The translations under genes were made by a program, and so were the position numbers. A stretch of DNA of 64,000 bases from CBDBCU01 sp965243185 (lineage in GTDB: Bacteria > Chloroflexota > Dehalococcoidia > Lucifugimonadales > UBA3495): assembly GCA_965243185.1 (NCBI GenBank), contig OZ251531.1, positions 1,984,001 through 2,048,000 of the forward strand, written 5' to 3'. Below, in pieces: positions 1 through 8,439 of this stretch (its first letter is position 1; the number at the start of each line of letters is the position of its first letter). The notes under the pieces are model-generated. The model did no database searches. It saw only the letters and a list, made by a program, of their open reading frames with translations, and was not told the origin of the DNA.

Positions 1-1884
1 ATCGCTGAGGAAGCCGTCAATCTAATCCGGGTGGACTACGAAATCCTGCCCCCGGCCATGACCGTGCGGGAAGCGATGCAGCCCGCCGCTCCCCTGCTCC
101 ATCCCGACCTGTTCACTTCCGAGTTGGGCCAACTCTCCGACCAGCCCAGCAACATCGCCGCCCGGATGACTTTCGAGAAAGGCGACCCGGAGCAAGGCTT
201 TGTCCAGTCCGACCTGGTAGTGGAACGGGAATACGAAACCGCCTCGGTGCATCAGGGCTACATCGAACCCCACAATGCCACCGCCTTTTGGAACGCCGAC
301 GGCCAGCTCAATATCTGGTGCAGCACTCAAGGCCCCTTCGTCGTCCGGGCCAATGTTGCTGACCTGCTGCGCCATCCCGTCTCCCGGGTCAAAGTTACCC
401 CCATGGAAATCGGCGGCGGCTTCGGCGGCAAAATCACCGCCTACCTCGAACCCATCGCCGCCCTGCTTTCCCGTAAAGCCGCCCGTCCGGTGCAAATCCT
501 GATGAGCCGCACCGAAGTTTTCGAGGCATCCGGCCCAGCCCCCGGCACCTGGATGAAAGTCAAATTGGGCGTTGCCAATGATGGCAAGCTCACCGCCGCC
601 GACCTCACCCTGGCTTTCGAGGCCGGCGCCTACCCCGGCTCCCCGGTAATGCAGGGGGCCGCCTGCGCCCTGGCTTGCTACGATATTCCTAATGCCCGCA
701 TCAACGGCTACGATGTAGTGGTCAACAAGCCCAAAACCGCCGCCTACCGCGCCCCCGGCTCTCCCCAGGCCGCCTTTGCCGTGGAATCCGTCCTCGACGA
801 AATCTGCGGTCAGTTGGGCATTGACCCCATCGACTTCCGCCTCCGCAACGCCGCCAAAGAAGGCGTCCGCCGGGTCGAAGGCCCGGTTTATCGGCGCATC
901 GGCTTGGTCGAGTGTCTCGAAGCCGCCCGCAATCACGACCACTATCAAACGCCGCTCGCGGGCAAAAACCGCGGCCGCGGCATCGCCGCCGGCTTCTGGT
1001 TCAACCGCGGCTTTGCCTCCAGCGTCAACATCACCGTCAACCCCGATGGCACCGTCAACCTTATCGAAGGTTCCGTAGATATTGGCGGCAGCCGCGCCTC
1101 CATCGCCCAGCAGGCCGCCGAAACCCTCGGCATCGCCTACGCCGAAGTCAAACCCACCGTAGTGGATACCGATTCCATTGGCTACACCATGGTCACCGGC
1201 GGCAGCCGCACCACCTTTGCCACCGGTTGGGCCGCCATCGAAGCCGCCGAGGATGTAAAACTCCAGATGACCGCCCGGGCCGCCAAAATCTGGGACACCC
1301 CGGTCGAAAATGTGGAATATCAGAACGGCATCCTCTCCCACAAATCCGACCCGGAGCTGCGCCTTACTTTCAAGGAACTGGCCCGTCAGCTATTGACCAC
1401 CGGCGGCGGCATTACCGGCGCCTCCAACGTCGACCCGGCCGGCGAAGGCAACGGCTTTGGCGTCCATATCGTTGACCTCGAAGTTGACCCGGACACCGGC
1501 AAAGTTACCATCCTGCGCTATACGGCCGTCCAGGACGCCGGCAAAGCCATCCATCCCAGCTATGTCGAAGGCCAGATGCAGGGCGGCGTCGTCCAGGGTA
1601 TCGGCTGGGCTTTGAACGAGGAATACTTTTTCAACGACCAGGGCCAGATGCTCAACTCCAGTTTCCTCGACTACCGAATGCCCACCGCCCTGGACTTGCC
1701 GATGATTGACACCGTCATTGTCGAAGTTGCCAACCCCGGTCATCCCTACGGCGTCCGCGGCGTCGGCGAAGTCCCCATCGTCCCGCCCCTGCCGGCCATT
1801 GGCACCGCCATCGCCCACGCCATCGGCAAGCCAATGACCAAACTCCCGGCCACCCCCGGCGCCGTCCTCGCCGCCATGTGGTAA
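1..1884 (+). CDS. Xanthine dehydrogenase-family molybdopterin-binding (large) subunit, 5' truncated
   Basis: The frame is open from base 1, so the true start lies outside the window and about 627 residues are seen. The protein matches the Mo-hydroxylase large subunit, which binds the molybdopterin cofactor and hydroxylates heterocycles, aldehydes or CO-type substrates. Visible hallmarks are GGGFGGK (about bases 412-432), the AYRAPGSPQAAFAVES cofactor loop (about 748-795), and a C-terminal GVRGVGEVP segment whose Glu is the usual catalytic base. The N-terminal part of the hammerhead domain is missing. The FAD and 2Fe-2S subunits are not in view and may lie upstream. The substrate cannot be read from sequence. 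A MOSC protein at 40317-40745 is the only other molybdenum-related gene here. Confidence 0.9.
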   Translation: MAEEAVNLIRVDYEILPPAMTVREAMQPAAPLLHPDLFTSELGQLSDQPSNIAARMTFEKGDPEQGFVQSDLVVEREYETASVHQGYIEPHNATAFWNADGQLNIWCSTQGPFVVRANVADLLRHPVSRVKVTPMEIGGGFGGKITAYLEPIAALLSRKAARPVQILMSRTEVFEASGPAPGTWMKVKLGVANDGKLTAADLTLAFEAGAYPGSPVMQGAACALACYDIPNARINGYDVVVNKPKTAAYRAPGSPQAAFAVESVLDEICGQLGIDPIDFRLRNAAKEGVRRVEGPVYRRIGLVECLEAARNHDHYQTPLAGKNRGRGIAAGFWFNRGFASSVNITVNPDGTVNLIEGSVDIGGSRASIAQQAAETLGIAYAEVKPTVVDTDSIGYTMVTGGSRTTFATGWAAIEAAEDVKLQMTARAAKIWDTPVENVEYQNGILSHKSDPELRLTFKELARQLLTTGGGITGASNVDPAGEGNGFGVHIVDLEVDPDTGKVTILRYTAVQDAGKAIHPSYVEGQMQGGVVQGIGWALNEEYFFNDQGQMLNSSFLDYRMPTALDLPMIDTVIVEVANPGHPYGVRGVGEVPIVPPLPAIGTAIAHAIGKPMTKLPATPGAVLAAMW

Positions 1885-1922
1885 AGCCGCCTGCCGGCGC
1901 TCAGTTCTACCGCGGCAACAAA

Positions 1923-1952
1923 AACGGGGCGGGTTAAGCAAGCCCGCCCCGT
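1923..1952 (-). terminator. Long hairpin with U-tract on the minus strand
   Basis: A GC-rich inverted repeat (AACGGGGCGGG ... CCCGCCCCGTT) is followed on the minus strand by TTTTTGTT. It has the form of a Rho-independent terminator for transcription arriving from the minus-strand genes to the right. On the plus strand it lacks a U-run but could still end the molybdopterin-subunit transcript. Confidence 0.55.
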
Positions 1953-2040
1953 TACTGCAATGGATTCCGTTCCGGATTCTCCCCTAACCTCTAATCCTGT
2001 TGCCGGGTGACCCAATAGTCAACCGCCCCTTGGAGCGAAT

Positions 2041-2259
2041 ATGTGCCGCAGCATCAAAAAATTGCGGACGCCGGAAACCCCGGCATCCCCCGATGAAATC
2101 CACGCCGCCGCCCTCCAGTTCGTCCGCAAAATCAGCGGCTACCGCCAACCCGCCCAAGCCAACCGCTTGACATTTGACGCCGCCGTTGCCGAAATCGCCG
2201 CCGCCTCCGAAAAACTGCTCGCCGCTTTGCCGTCACGACCCGCCGCCGGTTCCCGTTAA
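2041..2259 (+). CDS. DUF2277 family protein
   Basis: This 72-residue protein begins MCRSIKKLRTPETPAS and continues with an AALQFVRKISGYRQP block, the pattern I know from DUF2277, a small family of unknown function found in actinobacteria and Chloroflexota. The conserved N-terminal MCRSI and the helical C-terminal half (DAAVAEIAAASEKLLAALP) are intact and the length is normal. It stands alone between the molybdopterin subunit and a convergent PPOX gene. No function is assigned. Confidence 0.85.
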   Translation: MCRSIKKLRTPETPASPDEIHAAALQFVRKISGYRQPAQANRLTFDAAVAEIAAASEKLLAALPSRPAAGSR

Positions 2260-2285
2260 GCGGCCCGCCGGGAACTTGCCGCCGG

Positions 2286-2708
2286 TCACGAAACATTCCC
2301 CCCGTAAATATGCTCCGGTACCACGATAATAGCGGAACGCCGCTGCTCCACCATCGCCCGGTCATACTCCGCCCAATCCGGGTGTTCTATTCTCGCCGCC
2401 GTCCGAAACACCTCCCGCAGCATCCGCCGCAGCTCCTCCCGGTCGGTATTGCCCGCCGAAAAAACCTGCGCCGTCCCTTGCAGCACAATGTACGCCGACC
2501 AATCCTCCCGCGCCACCAGCAGGGAACATTGCGGATTGCGCCGCAAGTTGTGCAGCTTGGCCCGCTCCTCCGTGGTAGTAAAGGCCGCCCCCTCCTGATA
2601 CGGGCCGACGGTGATAATACTCAGCTGCGCCGCCCCGTCCCGCCGAAAAGTAGTCAATACTCCCCGCCGGTTTTCCGCCACAAACCCCCTCAGCTTATCG
2701 TCCAGCAT
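2286..2708 (-). CDS. Pyridoxamine 5'-phosphate oxidase-like (PPOX, probable F420/FMN) protein
   Basis: The 140-residue protein has the split-barrel flavin/F420-binding fold of the PPOX superfamily. Features are an N-terminal FVAENRRGVLTTFRRDG strand pair, LHNLRRNPQCSLLV (the cofactor-contacting NLRRNP motif) and the C-terminal HPDWAEYDRAM segment. Such proteins reduce or bind flavin or F420 and act on diverse small molecules; the substrate is unknown. It is the last gene of the minus-strand cluster, 36 bp after sbcC. Two relatives occur in the window: an intact one at 35726-36148 and a truncated one at 41919. Confidence 0.85.
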   Translation of the reverse strand: MLDDKLRGFVAENRRGVLTTFRRDGAAQLSIITVGPYQEGAAFTTTEERAKLHNLRRNPQCSLLVAREDWSAYIVLQGTAQVFSAGNTDREELRRMLREVFRTAARIEHPDWAEYDRAMVEQRRSAIIVVPEHIYGGNVS

Positions 2709-2744
2709 TGCCTTTTCTCCCTTGCCGGCTTACGGCTGCCTTTC

Positions 2745-5342
2745 CTAACTCAGCCAGAAAGTTGACCCGTTGGCATCCTTCTGCACTTCAATCCGCGCCG
2801 GAAACATATCCTTCAGGTCGTCCAGATGGGTAATGACGATGATTTTGTCAAAATCCGGCTCAATGGCGCTGATAACATCCAAAATCCGCTCCCGCCCCGA
2901 CGCATCCTGCGTTCCGAACCCCTCATCAATAAACAGCGTTGGCAAGGGCGCGCCGGTGCGCTGCGACAGCACTTTGGACAGCGCAATCCGCAAAGCCAAG
3001 TTGACCCGAAAGGCTTCCCCGCCGCTATACAGCTCATAACTGCGCAGCCCCAACTCGTCGCTGACCTTGATTTCCAGCGTCTCCACCGGCTCGCCGCCCG
3101 GCCCGCTCCGCCGTTCCCGCTGCGTTTCCAGCTTCACGTGCATCCGATTGTCCGTCATCCGCCCCAACAGGATATTGGCTTCCGCCTCCAGCCGCGGCAC
3201 CACCGTTTCAATCAGCATTGCCTGAATGCCCTGCTTCCCGAAAGCGTTGACCAGTTCCTGATAAATCCCCTGTTCCTCCCGGGCCACCGCCAGTTGTTCC
3301 TGATTCCGGGCTGCCGCAGCCAGCAGACTTTCCCGCCGCTGTTGTTGCCCCTCCAGCAAACCTTGCCGCCCCAGGGCCCTTTGCTGCCGGCTTTCCAATT
3401 CCGCTATTTCCGCCGCCGCTTCCTGCCACCGGGCTTGGGCTGCCGGCAATTGCTCCATGGCCGCCTCGCCCCGCCGCAGTTGCTCCCGATGTTCCCCCGC
3501 TTCCTCCCGCCGCCGTTCTAGCATCCCTTGCGCCTGCTGCAACGCCGCCGCCTCGGCCGGCTGCCGTTCTATCGCTTGCTGCAACTCCGCCTCCCGCTGC
3601 GCGTAGGGCTGCAATTCCTGAATCCGCCGGTAGCCTTGCTGATAGGCGTCATCGTTGTAAGCCAAAGCGGTTATCGCCGCCTCCACTGCCGCCAGTCGCT
3701 GCCGTTCCTCCTGAGCAAAATCCCCATCTGCCAATGCGGCCAACGCCGCCATCAACTGCTCCTGAACCCGTACCAATTCCGCCCCGGCTTGCCGGGCTTC
3801 CGCTATCTGCTGCTCCAGTTGCGCCATCCGCGCCCGGATTTCGTTGCCCTGCTTGACCAACCGCTGCTCCTGCCGCGGCAAATCCTTTTCCCAACCGGCC
3901 AACTCTCCCTCCAGTCCTTTCAACTGCCGGTTGCTCTCCCGATAAAGCTCCCGCTTCTCCCCAATCTCCCCTTGATAGGCCGCCGCCAGCCGCTGACAGC
4001 CATCCTCCCCCAGCGGGGTCTGACACAGCGGACAAACCGCCCCCGCCGGATCCGTATTTTCCAACAGACGCAGTTTTTCCCCCAGTTGTTTCCCTTCCGT
4101 AGCATACCGCTCCATCGTCGCCCGCCTTTCCCCGATGCCGTCCGCCAGCACCTGCATCCGACTGCGCCCGGCGGCGATTTCCCGTTCTGTGGCTGCCAAA
4201 CCCTCCAGACTTTGCCGCGCCGCAGCCAACGCCGCCGTCAATTCCGACTCCGCTGCGGCCTTGGGCGTCAACTCCCGCTCAATGCGGCGGCGCAGCTGCT
4301 CGATTTCCGCTTCCCGCCGCGCCTGCTCCACGCTGATGGCTTGAACCAGCGACTGCCTTTCCTGTTGCCATTCCCCGGCCCGCCGCCGGGTATCCTCCAA
4401 TTCCTCAAACCGCTGCCGGGCTTGCGCCAGTTCCGCCACTCCGGCCGCAATTTCCGCCGCTTGCTCCAACAGCCGCCGATATTCCATCAACCGCCTTTCC
4501 ATGCTGGGCAGAGACGCCGCTATTTCCTCAATATCCCCTTCCACCTGGGCCAACAGCCGCTGCCGTTCCGTCAACGCCGCCGCTTGACTTTCCAGACCAC
4601 TGACCCTTTCCCGCAGTTCCTCGGCTTGCCCCCGCCGCTCTCCCAACCGTTCCTGCAACGCCGCCAGTTCTTGGGCTACCGCCGCCAATTCCGCCGCCGG
4701 GTCGCCCAACTCGGCCAACTCCCGCTGCACCTGTGCCGCGCTGCCGGCCAGCCGATCGCTCTCCGCCCGGGTTTCCGACTGCCGCAGCCGCGCCTTTTCC
4801 CGATAGCGATCATAAGCCGCCAACCCCAGAATCGCCCCTAGAACCGCCTTCCGTTCCGCCGGCGTCTTGTTGGTGAACTCATCCGCCCGCCCTTGCAGCA
4901 GAAAAGCCGAATTGATAAAGGTCTCATAGTCCATCCCCACCAGTTGCTCGATTTTCCCCTGGGTTTCCGCGATAGTGTTGCCCGACACCACCTGCGGCGT
5001 CACCCCATCGTTATCGCTGAGGGCTTGCAGCTGCAAATCTCCCGCCCCCTGCCGCCGCCGTCCCCCGGCCCGGGTACGGCTCCGCACCGCCCGATAGCGG
5101 TTCCCCCGGGCCAGAAACTCCAACTCCACCCGGCAATCCTCAGCCCCATAGGAAACCAAATCATCCTGCACCCGGCCCCGGGCCTTGCCCCACAGACACC
5201 AGGTAATGGCATCCAGCAACGCCGACTTGCCATGCCCGTTATCCCCGCACAGGCAAGCCGTATGCACCCCGGTCAAATCCAGAACCGGCACCTGCTCCCG
5301 GTAAGACAAAAAGTTGCGGATATGCAGTTTAAGCGGTATCAA
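2745..5342 (-). CDS. sbcC: SbcC/Rad50-type SMC-like ATPase, exonuclease subunit
   Basis: The 865-residue protein has the Rad50/SbcC architecture: N-terminal Walker A GDNGHGKS (residues 33-40), a long coiled coil rich in Gln, Glu, Arg and Ala, a zinc hook CPLC near residue 436 between the two coil arms, the ABC signature YSGGEAFRVNLALRIALS near 770, and Walker B LFIDEGFGTQD near 800. With the SbcD/Mre11 nuclease it would tether and process DNA ends. No sbcD lies within the window, which is unusual since the two are often adjacent. The gene follows a DUF2442 gene by 9 bp, so they are probably cotranscribed with the upstream TIR-like pair. The role may be general repair or part of a defence locus. 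Confidence 0.93.
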   Translation of the reverse strand: MIPLKLHIRNFLSYREQVPVLDLTGVHTACLCGDNGHGKSALLDAITWCLWGKARGRVQDDLVSYGAEDCRVELEFLARGNRYRAVRSRTRAGGRRRQGAGDLQLQALSDNDGVTPQVVSGNTIAETQGKIEQLVGMDYETFINSAFLLQGRADEFTNKTPAERKAVLGAILGLAAYDRYREKARLRQSETRAESDRLAGSAAQVQRELAELGDPAAELAAVAQELAALQERLGERRGQAEELRERVSGLESQAAALTERQRLLAQVEGDIEEIAASLPSMERRLMEYRRLLEQAAEIAAGVAELAQARQRFEELEDTRRRAGEWQQERQSLVQAISVEQARREAEIEQLRRRIERELTPKAAAESELTAALAAARQSLEGLAATEREIAAGRSRMQVLADGIGERRATMERYATEGKQLGEKLRLLENTDPAGAVCPLCQTPLGEDGCQRLAAAYQGEIGEKRELYRESNRQLKGLEGELAGWEKDLPRQEQRLVKQGNEIRARMAQLEQQIAEARQAGAELVRVQEQLMAALAALADGDFAQEERQRLAAVEAAITALAYNDDAYQQGYRRIQELQPYAQREAELQQAIERQPAEAAALQQAQGMLERRREEAGEHREQLRRGEAAMEQLPAAQARWQEAAAEIAELESRQQRALGRQGLLEGQQQRRESLLAAAARNQEQLAVAREEQGIYQELVNAFGKQGIQAMLIETVVPRLEAEANILLGRMTDNRMHVKLETQRERRSGPGGEPVETLEIKVSDELGLRSYELYSGGEAFRVNLALRIALSKVLSQRTGAPLPTLFIDEGFGTQDASGRERILDVISAIEPDFDKIIVITHLDDLKDMFPARIEVQKDANGSTFWLS

Positions 5343-5351
5343 AACCGAACC

Positions 5352-5600
5352 TTATCTCCGACAGGATTTGCCGGTCAGTTGCCGATACAAGGCATCCGGG
5401 CAAAGCTCCAAGTCATCCCCCCAAGCTATCGCGCCATGTTCAGCCAGCCGTACCGACTCAAAGCAAGCCCGGTCATTCCAGGCGGCGAATACGCCTTGCC
5501 CAGACAAGGCAGACAAATCTACCTCCCCGGCAGTACCGTCGGAATAGCGCAGCCAGATACGGTAGCCGGCGCGGGGTTCCACTGCGGTGGGACGGAGCAT
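5352..5600 (-). CDS. DUF2442 family protein
   Basis: The 82-residue product (start MLRPTAVEPRAGYRIWL chosen over an upstream in-frame start because it fits the family length) resembles DUF2442. Signature elements are the strand YRIWLRYSDGTAGEVDLSAL, the phrase GVFAAWND and the ending WGDDLELCPDALY. DUF2442 proteins are small, often encoded beside DUF4160 partners or toxin-like genes; their function is not established. It sits 9 bp upstream of sbcC and 22 bp downstream of the TIR-like gene, within the same minus-strand run. Confidence 0.85.
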   Translation of the reverse strand: MLRPTAVEPRAGYRIWLRYSDGTAGEVDLSALSGQGVFAAWNDRACFESVRLAEHGAIAWGDDLELCPDALYRQLTGKSCRR

Positions 5601-5622
5601 AGGGAGTTCTCCCGGTTCGGGG

Positions 5623-6186
5623 TTAGTTTTGCCAGCCGCGCAAGGGATCAGTGTTATGGTTATCACCAAACAGCGTTAGGCTGGTGTTAGGGTTGGGCTG
5701 ACGCTGACTCCGGTTGAACGCTCTCCGAATCCAAGATTGAATTTCCTGTGGTTGCAGCGTCCAATAGTAGGTACGGGCATAAGGGTTATTACCTTGGCAG
5801 TTAAGGGCCAAACGCTGCGGTATCAGGCGGGGGTTATAGGGACGCCTTCGGAAATTCGTATGATCAGGCAGAACTATGCCTATCAAACCGCACCGGGAGT
5901 TATGTTCCGTTTTCCGCAAGCTGGCGTGAATTTCCCAATCCACGTGCTTGCGCTGCCAAGTGCGCGGGCCAATCAGAACAATGGTTACCGTCGCGTCGGC
6001 AATGTAGTCGTCGCGGATTATCCGGCGGATTTCGTCCAAGGGCAGGTTGGCGTCAACTATATCCCCGGTGTCAACCGAGCAGTCCACGATGCGGTCTCCC
6101 ATCAGCGTGACCAGTTGGTCTTTATACTGCTGGTCGGCATCGTGGTAATAGCTGATGAAAACCTGGTACCGCGGCGTTTGCGGCAT
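5623..6186 (-). CDS. TIR-like (MTH538/ThsB-type) domain protein
   Basis: The 187-residue protein opens with QVFISYYHDADQQYKDQL, the first strand and helix of TIR folds. It continues through TVTIVLIGPRTWQRKHVDWEIHASL, where the WE pair matches the conserved site of the MTH538 TIR-like family that includes ThsB of Thoeris. Such proteins can sense infection and make NAD-derived signals; that role is inferred here. Its ATG overlaps the stop of the upstream membrane-protein gene (TAATG) and a strong AGGAGG lies just ahead, so the two are translationally coupled. An in-frame start at 6297 was rejected because it would overlap the membrane gene. No ThsA-like NADase is present nearby. Confidence 0.85.
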   Translation of the reverse strand: MPQTPRYQVFISYYHDADQQYKDQLVTLMGDRIVDCSVDTGDIVDANLPLDEIRRIIRDDYIADATVTIVLIGPRTWQRKHVDWEIHASLRKTEHNSRCGLIGIVLPDHTNFRRRPYNPRLIPQRLALNCQGNNPYARTYYWTLQPQEIQSWIRRAFNRSQRQPNPNTSLTLFGDNHNTDPLRGWQN

Positions 6187-6653
6187 TATCCTCCTCCTGA
6201 GGCCGGAATCGCCCAAAATTTCATCACCGCCCACACTACCACCACCATTATACCCAATGCCGGGTAAAAAGGCCAAATGGAAAAAGACTTCAGGCAAGTC
6301 AGGAAAAGCCAGTAGATGGAGCCGGTGGGGGCCAGTCTATACAAGTCGCCGGATTGCAGTTCGCCGCTATGCAGTTTCCGCACAAAGGCGTTGTAGGAAT
6401 TGCGGAAGGCCCGTTCCAACGCCAGATAGTAAGTATCGAGGATAAGGAACAGAATGGCCGGCAGCAGGGCAATCAGGGCGTAGTCGGGCTGTTCAGTGCG
6501 GGCGACCAGCACCAGCACGGCGGCAACGATAGTGATGCACCACAATTTGCAGGAGCGGCTGTTTTCCGCCATCCGCTGAATAATGCCCTGCAACAGGGTC
6601 AGGTGATGTTGCACAGCAGAGGATTCGATGCCCAGCGATTGCTTCCCGGTCAT
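6186..6653 (-). CDS. Small multi-span membrane protein paired with TIR-like protein
   Basis: The 155-residue protein has an N-terminal amphipathic helix (HHLTLLQGIIQRMAENS) and three to four hydrophobic segments, at about residues 36-50, 58-79, 113-124 and 130-150. I know this HLxxLQxIIxRMAxNS-type membrane family as a neighbour of TIR-like genes. It resembles SLATT/S-4TM membrane effector proteins of conflict systems in layout, but I cannot confirm membership. Its stop overlaps the start of the TIR gene. The simplest inference is a membrane effector controlled by a TIR signal. A minus-strand TATAAT at 6683-6688 lies just upstream of the start. Confidence 0.75.
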   Translation of the reverse strand: MTGKQSLGIESSAVQHHLTLLQGIIQRMAENSRSCKLWCITIVAAVLVLVARTEQPDYALIALLPAILFLILDTYYLALERAFRNSYNAFVRKLHSGELQSGDLYRLAPTGSIYWLFLTCLKSFSIWPFYPALGIMVVVVWAVMKFWAIPASGGG

Positions 6654-6736
6654 AATGCCCCCTGCCTTTTGCCTAACCGGCCCATTATAGCACTTATCCT
6701 TTTCCCAACATTCTCAAAATCCCCCCAAATCCCCGG

Positions 6737-6765
6737 TTGACAACCCCGCGCAAAGCCTATATAAT
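6737..6765 (+). promoter_or_regulatory. Consensus sigma-70 promoter of the tRNA-tuf operon
   Basis: TTGACA (6737-6742) and TATAAT (6760-6765) are separated by exactly 17 bp, a perfect consensus match. It points into tRNA-Thr, tRNA-Tyr, tRNA-Thr and tuf. It is divergent from the TIR/membrane operon. Confidence 0.85.
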
Positions 6766-6796
6766 CATTTACCGCATACTAGGTCGGCTGGTTATT

Positions 6797-6823
6797 AAGC
6801 CCCGGGACTGCGCGGGGCTTTTT
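6797..6823 (+). terminator. Terminator-like hairpin between promoter and first tRNA (possible attenuator)
   Basis: AAGCCCCG and CGGGGCTT form an 8-bp stem followed by a T-run (TTTTT counting the stem end, then CTAG). It lies about 25 nt after the expected transcription start and 22 nt before tRNA-Thr. It could attenuate the operon or release a short leader RNA of about 50 nt. Confidence 0.6.
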
Positions 6824-6844
6824 CTAGTCTGAACCCCGTTTCCG

Positions 6845-6919
6845 GCCCCTGTGGCGCAACGGTAGCGCAGTCGATTTGTAATCGGCCGGTTAGGGGTTCG
6901 AGTCCCCTCGGGGGCTCCA
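6845..6919 (+). tRNA. tRNA-Thr (anticodon TGT)
   Basis: A cloverleaf is visible: acceptor GCCCCTG pairs with CGGGGGC, the anticodon loop is TTTGTAA (TGT), and the T-loop is GGTTCGAGTCC. Discriminator T and an encoded CCA follow. It is the first of three tRNA genes ahead of tuf, in the same order as the classical thrU-tyrU-(glyT)-thrT-tufB operon. Confidence 0.97.
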
Positions 6920-6972
6920 GCAACTTTTGTTGACCGGGCCACGCCGCCACAAACGGCCAAGCCGGCAGACGC

Positions 6973-7060
6973 GGAGGGGTGGGTGAGTGGTTAAAGCCAC
7001 CAGACTGTAAATCTGGCGTCCGGAAGGACTTCGCAGGTTCGAATCCTGCCCCCTCCACCA
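6973..7060 (+). tRNA. tRNA-Tyr (anticodon GTA)
   Basis: Acceptor GGAGGGG pairs with CCCCTCC, the anticodon loop is CTGTAAA, and a long variable arm (GTCCGGAAGGAC region) marks a class II tRNA, as expected for bacterial Tyr. Discriminator A and CCA are encoded. Confidence 0.97.
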
Positions 7061-7123
7061 CTCTTGCATTTCGCCGCCAATTGCGGCAAACTATATACTT
7101 AAATCGTTACCAACGGGTTGCGA

Positions 7124-7198
7124 GCCCAGATAGCTCAGCGGTAGAGCACGTTCTTGGTAAGAACGGGGTCGGCGGTTCAATCCCGCCTCTGGGCTCCA
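7124..7198 (+). tRNA. tRNA-Thr (anticodon GGT)
   Basis: Acceptor GCCCAGA pairs with TCTGGGC, the anticodon loop is CTTGGTA, and a T-arm and encoded CCA are present. It is 35 bp ahead of tuf. A tRNA-Gly seen between Tyr and Thr in enterobacteria is absent here. Confidence 0.97.
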
Positions 7199-7232
7199 TA
7201 ACTCCCCAAGGAAATGAAGGAGAAAGGACTCA

Positions 7233-8417
7233 ATGGCAAAACAGCGTTTCGACCGTTCCAAGCCCCACGTGAACGTCGGCACCATCGGCCACGTGGACCA
7301 CGGCAAAACCACCCTCACCGCCGCCATTACCAAAGTGATGGCCGAAAAGGGGATGGCTAGCTTCCGGGACTTCGGCAGCATTGACAACGCCCCGGAGGAG
7401 CGGGCCCGCGGCGTAACGATCGCCATCGCCCACGTGGAGTACGAAAGCGAAACCCGCCACTACGCCCACGTGGACTGCCCGGGCCACGCCGACTACATCA
7501 AGAATATGATTACCGGCGCCGCCCAGATGGATGGCGCAGTGCTGGTGGTCAGCGCCCCGGACGGCCCCATGCCCCAGACCCGGGAACATATCCTCTTGGC
7601 TCGCCAGGTGGAAGTGCCGCGCATCCTGGTCGCCCTGAACAAGGTCGATATGATGGACGACGAGGAACTGCTGGAACTGGTCGAGCTGGAAGTGCGGGAA
7701 CTGCTTTCCACCTACGACTTTCCCGGCGACGACACCCCCATCGTCCGGGTCAGCGCCCTGAACGCCCTCGACGGCGAACCGGGGGCGATGGAAGGCGTGG
7801 CGAACCTGGTGTCGGCCATGGATGATTACATCCCGGTGCCGGCCCGGCTGACCGACCAGCCCTTCCTGATGCCCATTGAGGATGTGTTCGGCATCAAAGG
7901 CCGCGGCACCGTAGTCACCGGCCGGGTGGAACGCGGTATGCTCAAAACCGGCGAGGAAATTGAAATCATCCGCTCCGGCGGCGTCCGTAAGACGGTCGCT
8001 ACCGGCTTGGAAATGTTCCACAAGCTGCTCGACACCACCGAAGCCGGGGACGCCGTAGGCATCCTGTTGCGCGGCGTTGACCGGGACGAAGTGGAGCGCG
8101 GCCAGGTCGTGGTCAAACCCGGCTCGATGCAGCCGCACACCCGCGCCGAGGCCGAGGTCTATGTGCTGAGCCGCGAGGAAGGCGGCCGCCATACGCCCTT
8201 TTTCTCCGGCTACAAGCCCCAGTTCTACATCCGCACCAGCGACATCACCGGGGAAGTCACCCTGCCCGAAGGCGTGGAAATGGTGATGCCCGGCGACAAT
8301 ATCACAATGACCGTATCCCTGATTACCCCCATCGCCCTCGAGGAACGGCAGCGTTTTGCCATCCGCGAAGGCGGCCGCACCGTCGGCTCCGGGGTGTTCA
8401 CCAAACTGCTCGATTAG
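7233..8417 (+). CDS. tuf: Elongation factor Tu
   Basis: The 394-residue GTPase delivers aminoacyl-tRNA to the ribosome. GHVDHGKT (residues 19-26) is the P-loop, DCPGHADY is switch II, and NKVD is the guanine-specificity motif; domains 2 and 3 follow with the typical GxKGRGTVVTGRVERG segment. The start has an AAGGAGAAAGG Shine-Dalgarno. Cotranscription with the three upstream tRNAs and with rpmG, secE and nusG downstream is the conserved bacterial arrangement. The switch I region reads EERARGVTIAI, with Val where Ile is more usual. Confidence 0.98.
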   Translation: MAKQRFDRSKPHVNVGTIGHVDHGKTTLTAAITKVMAEKGMASFRDFGSIDNAPEERARGVTIAIAHVEYESETRHYAHVDCPGHADYIKNMITGAAQMDGAVLVVSAPDGPMPQTREHILLARQVEVPRILVALNKVDMMDDEELLELVELEVRELLSTYDFPGDDTPIVRVSALNALDGEPGAMEGVANLVSAMDDYIPVPARLTDQPFLMPIEDVFGIKGRGTVVTGRVERGMLKTGEEIEIIRSGGVRKTVATGLEMFHKLLDTTEAGDAVGILLRGVDRDEVERGQVVVKPGSMQPHTRAEAEVYVLSREEGGRHTPFFSGYKPQFYIRTSDITGEVTLPEGVEMVMPGDNITMTVSLITPIALEERQRFAIREGGRTVGSGVFTKLLD

Positions 8418-8439
8418 CCCACGCAACAGGGAGTAGCTG

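Noticed and set aside
22..1341. A 439-residue minus-strand ORF opposite the molybdopterin subunit
   Set aside because: It is the Gly/Ala-rich shadow of a strongly coding GC-rich gene on the other strand. Similar long antisense ORFs occur opposite sbcC, tuf and the MmgE/PrpD gene.
5623..6186. Complete Thoeris system
   Set aside because: The TIR-like protein fits ThsB but no ThsA-type SIR2 or Macro protein is nearby, so only a TIR/membrane pair is claimed.
7061..7123. Missing tRNA-Gly between tRNA-Tyr and tRNA-Thr
   Set aside because: I looked for a cloverleaf in this interval, where some bacteria have glyT, and found none.
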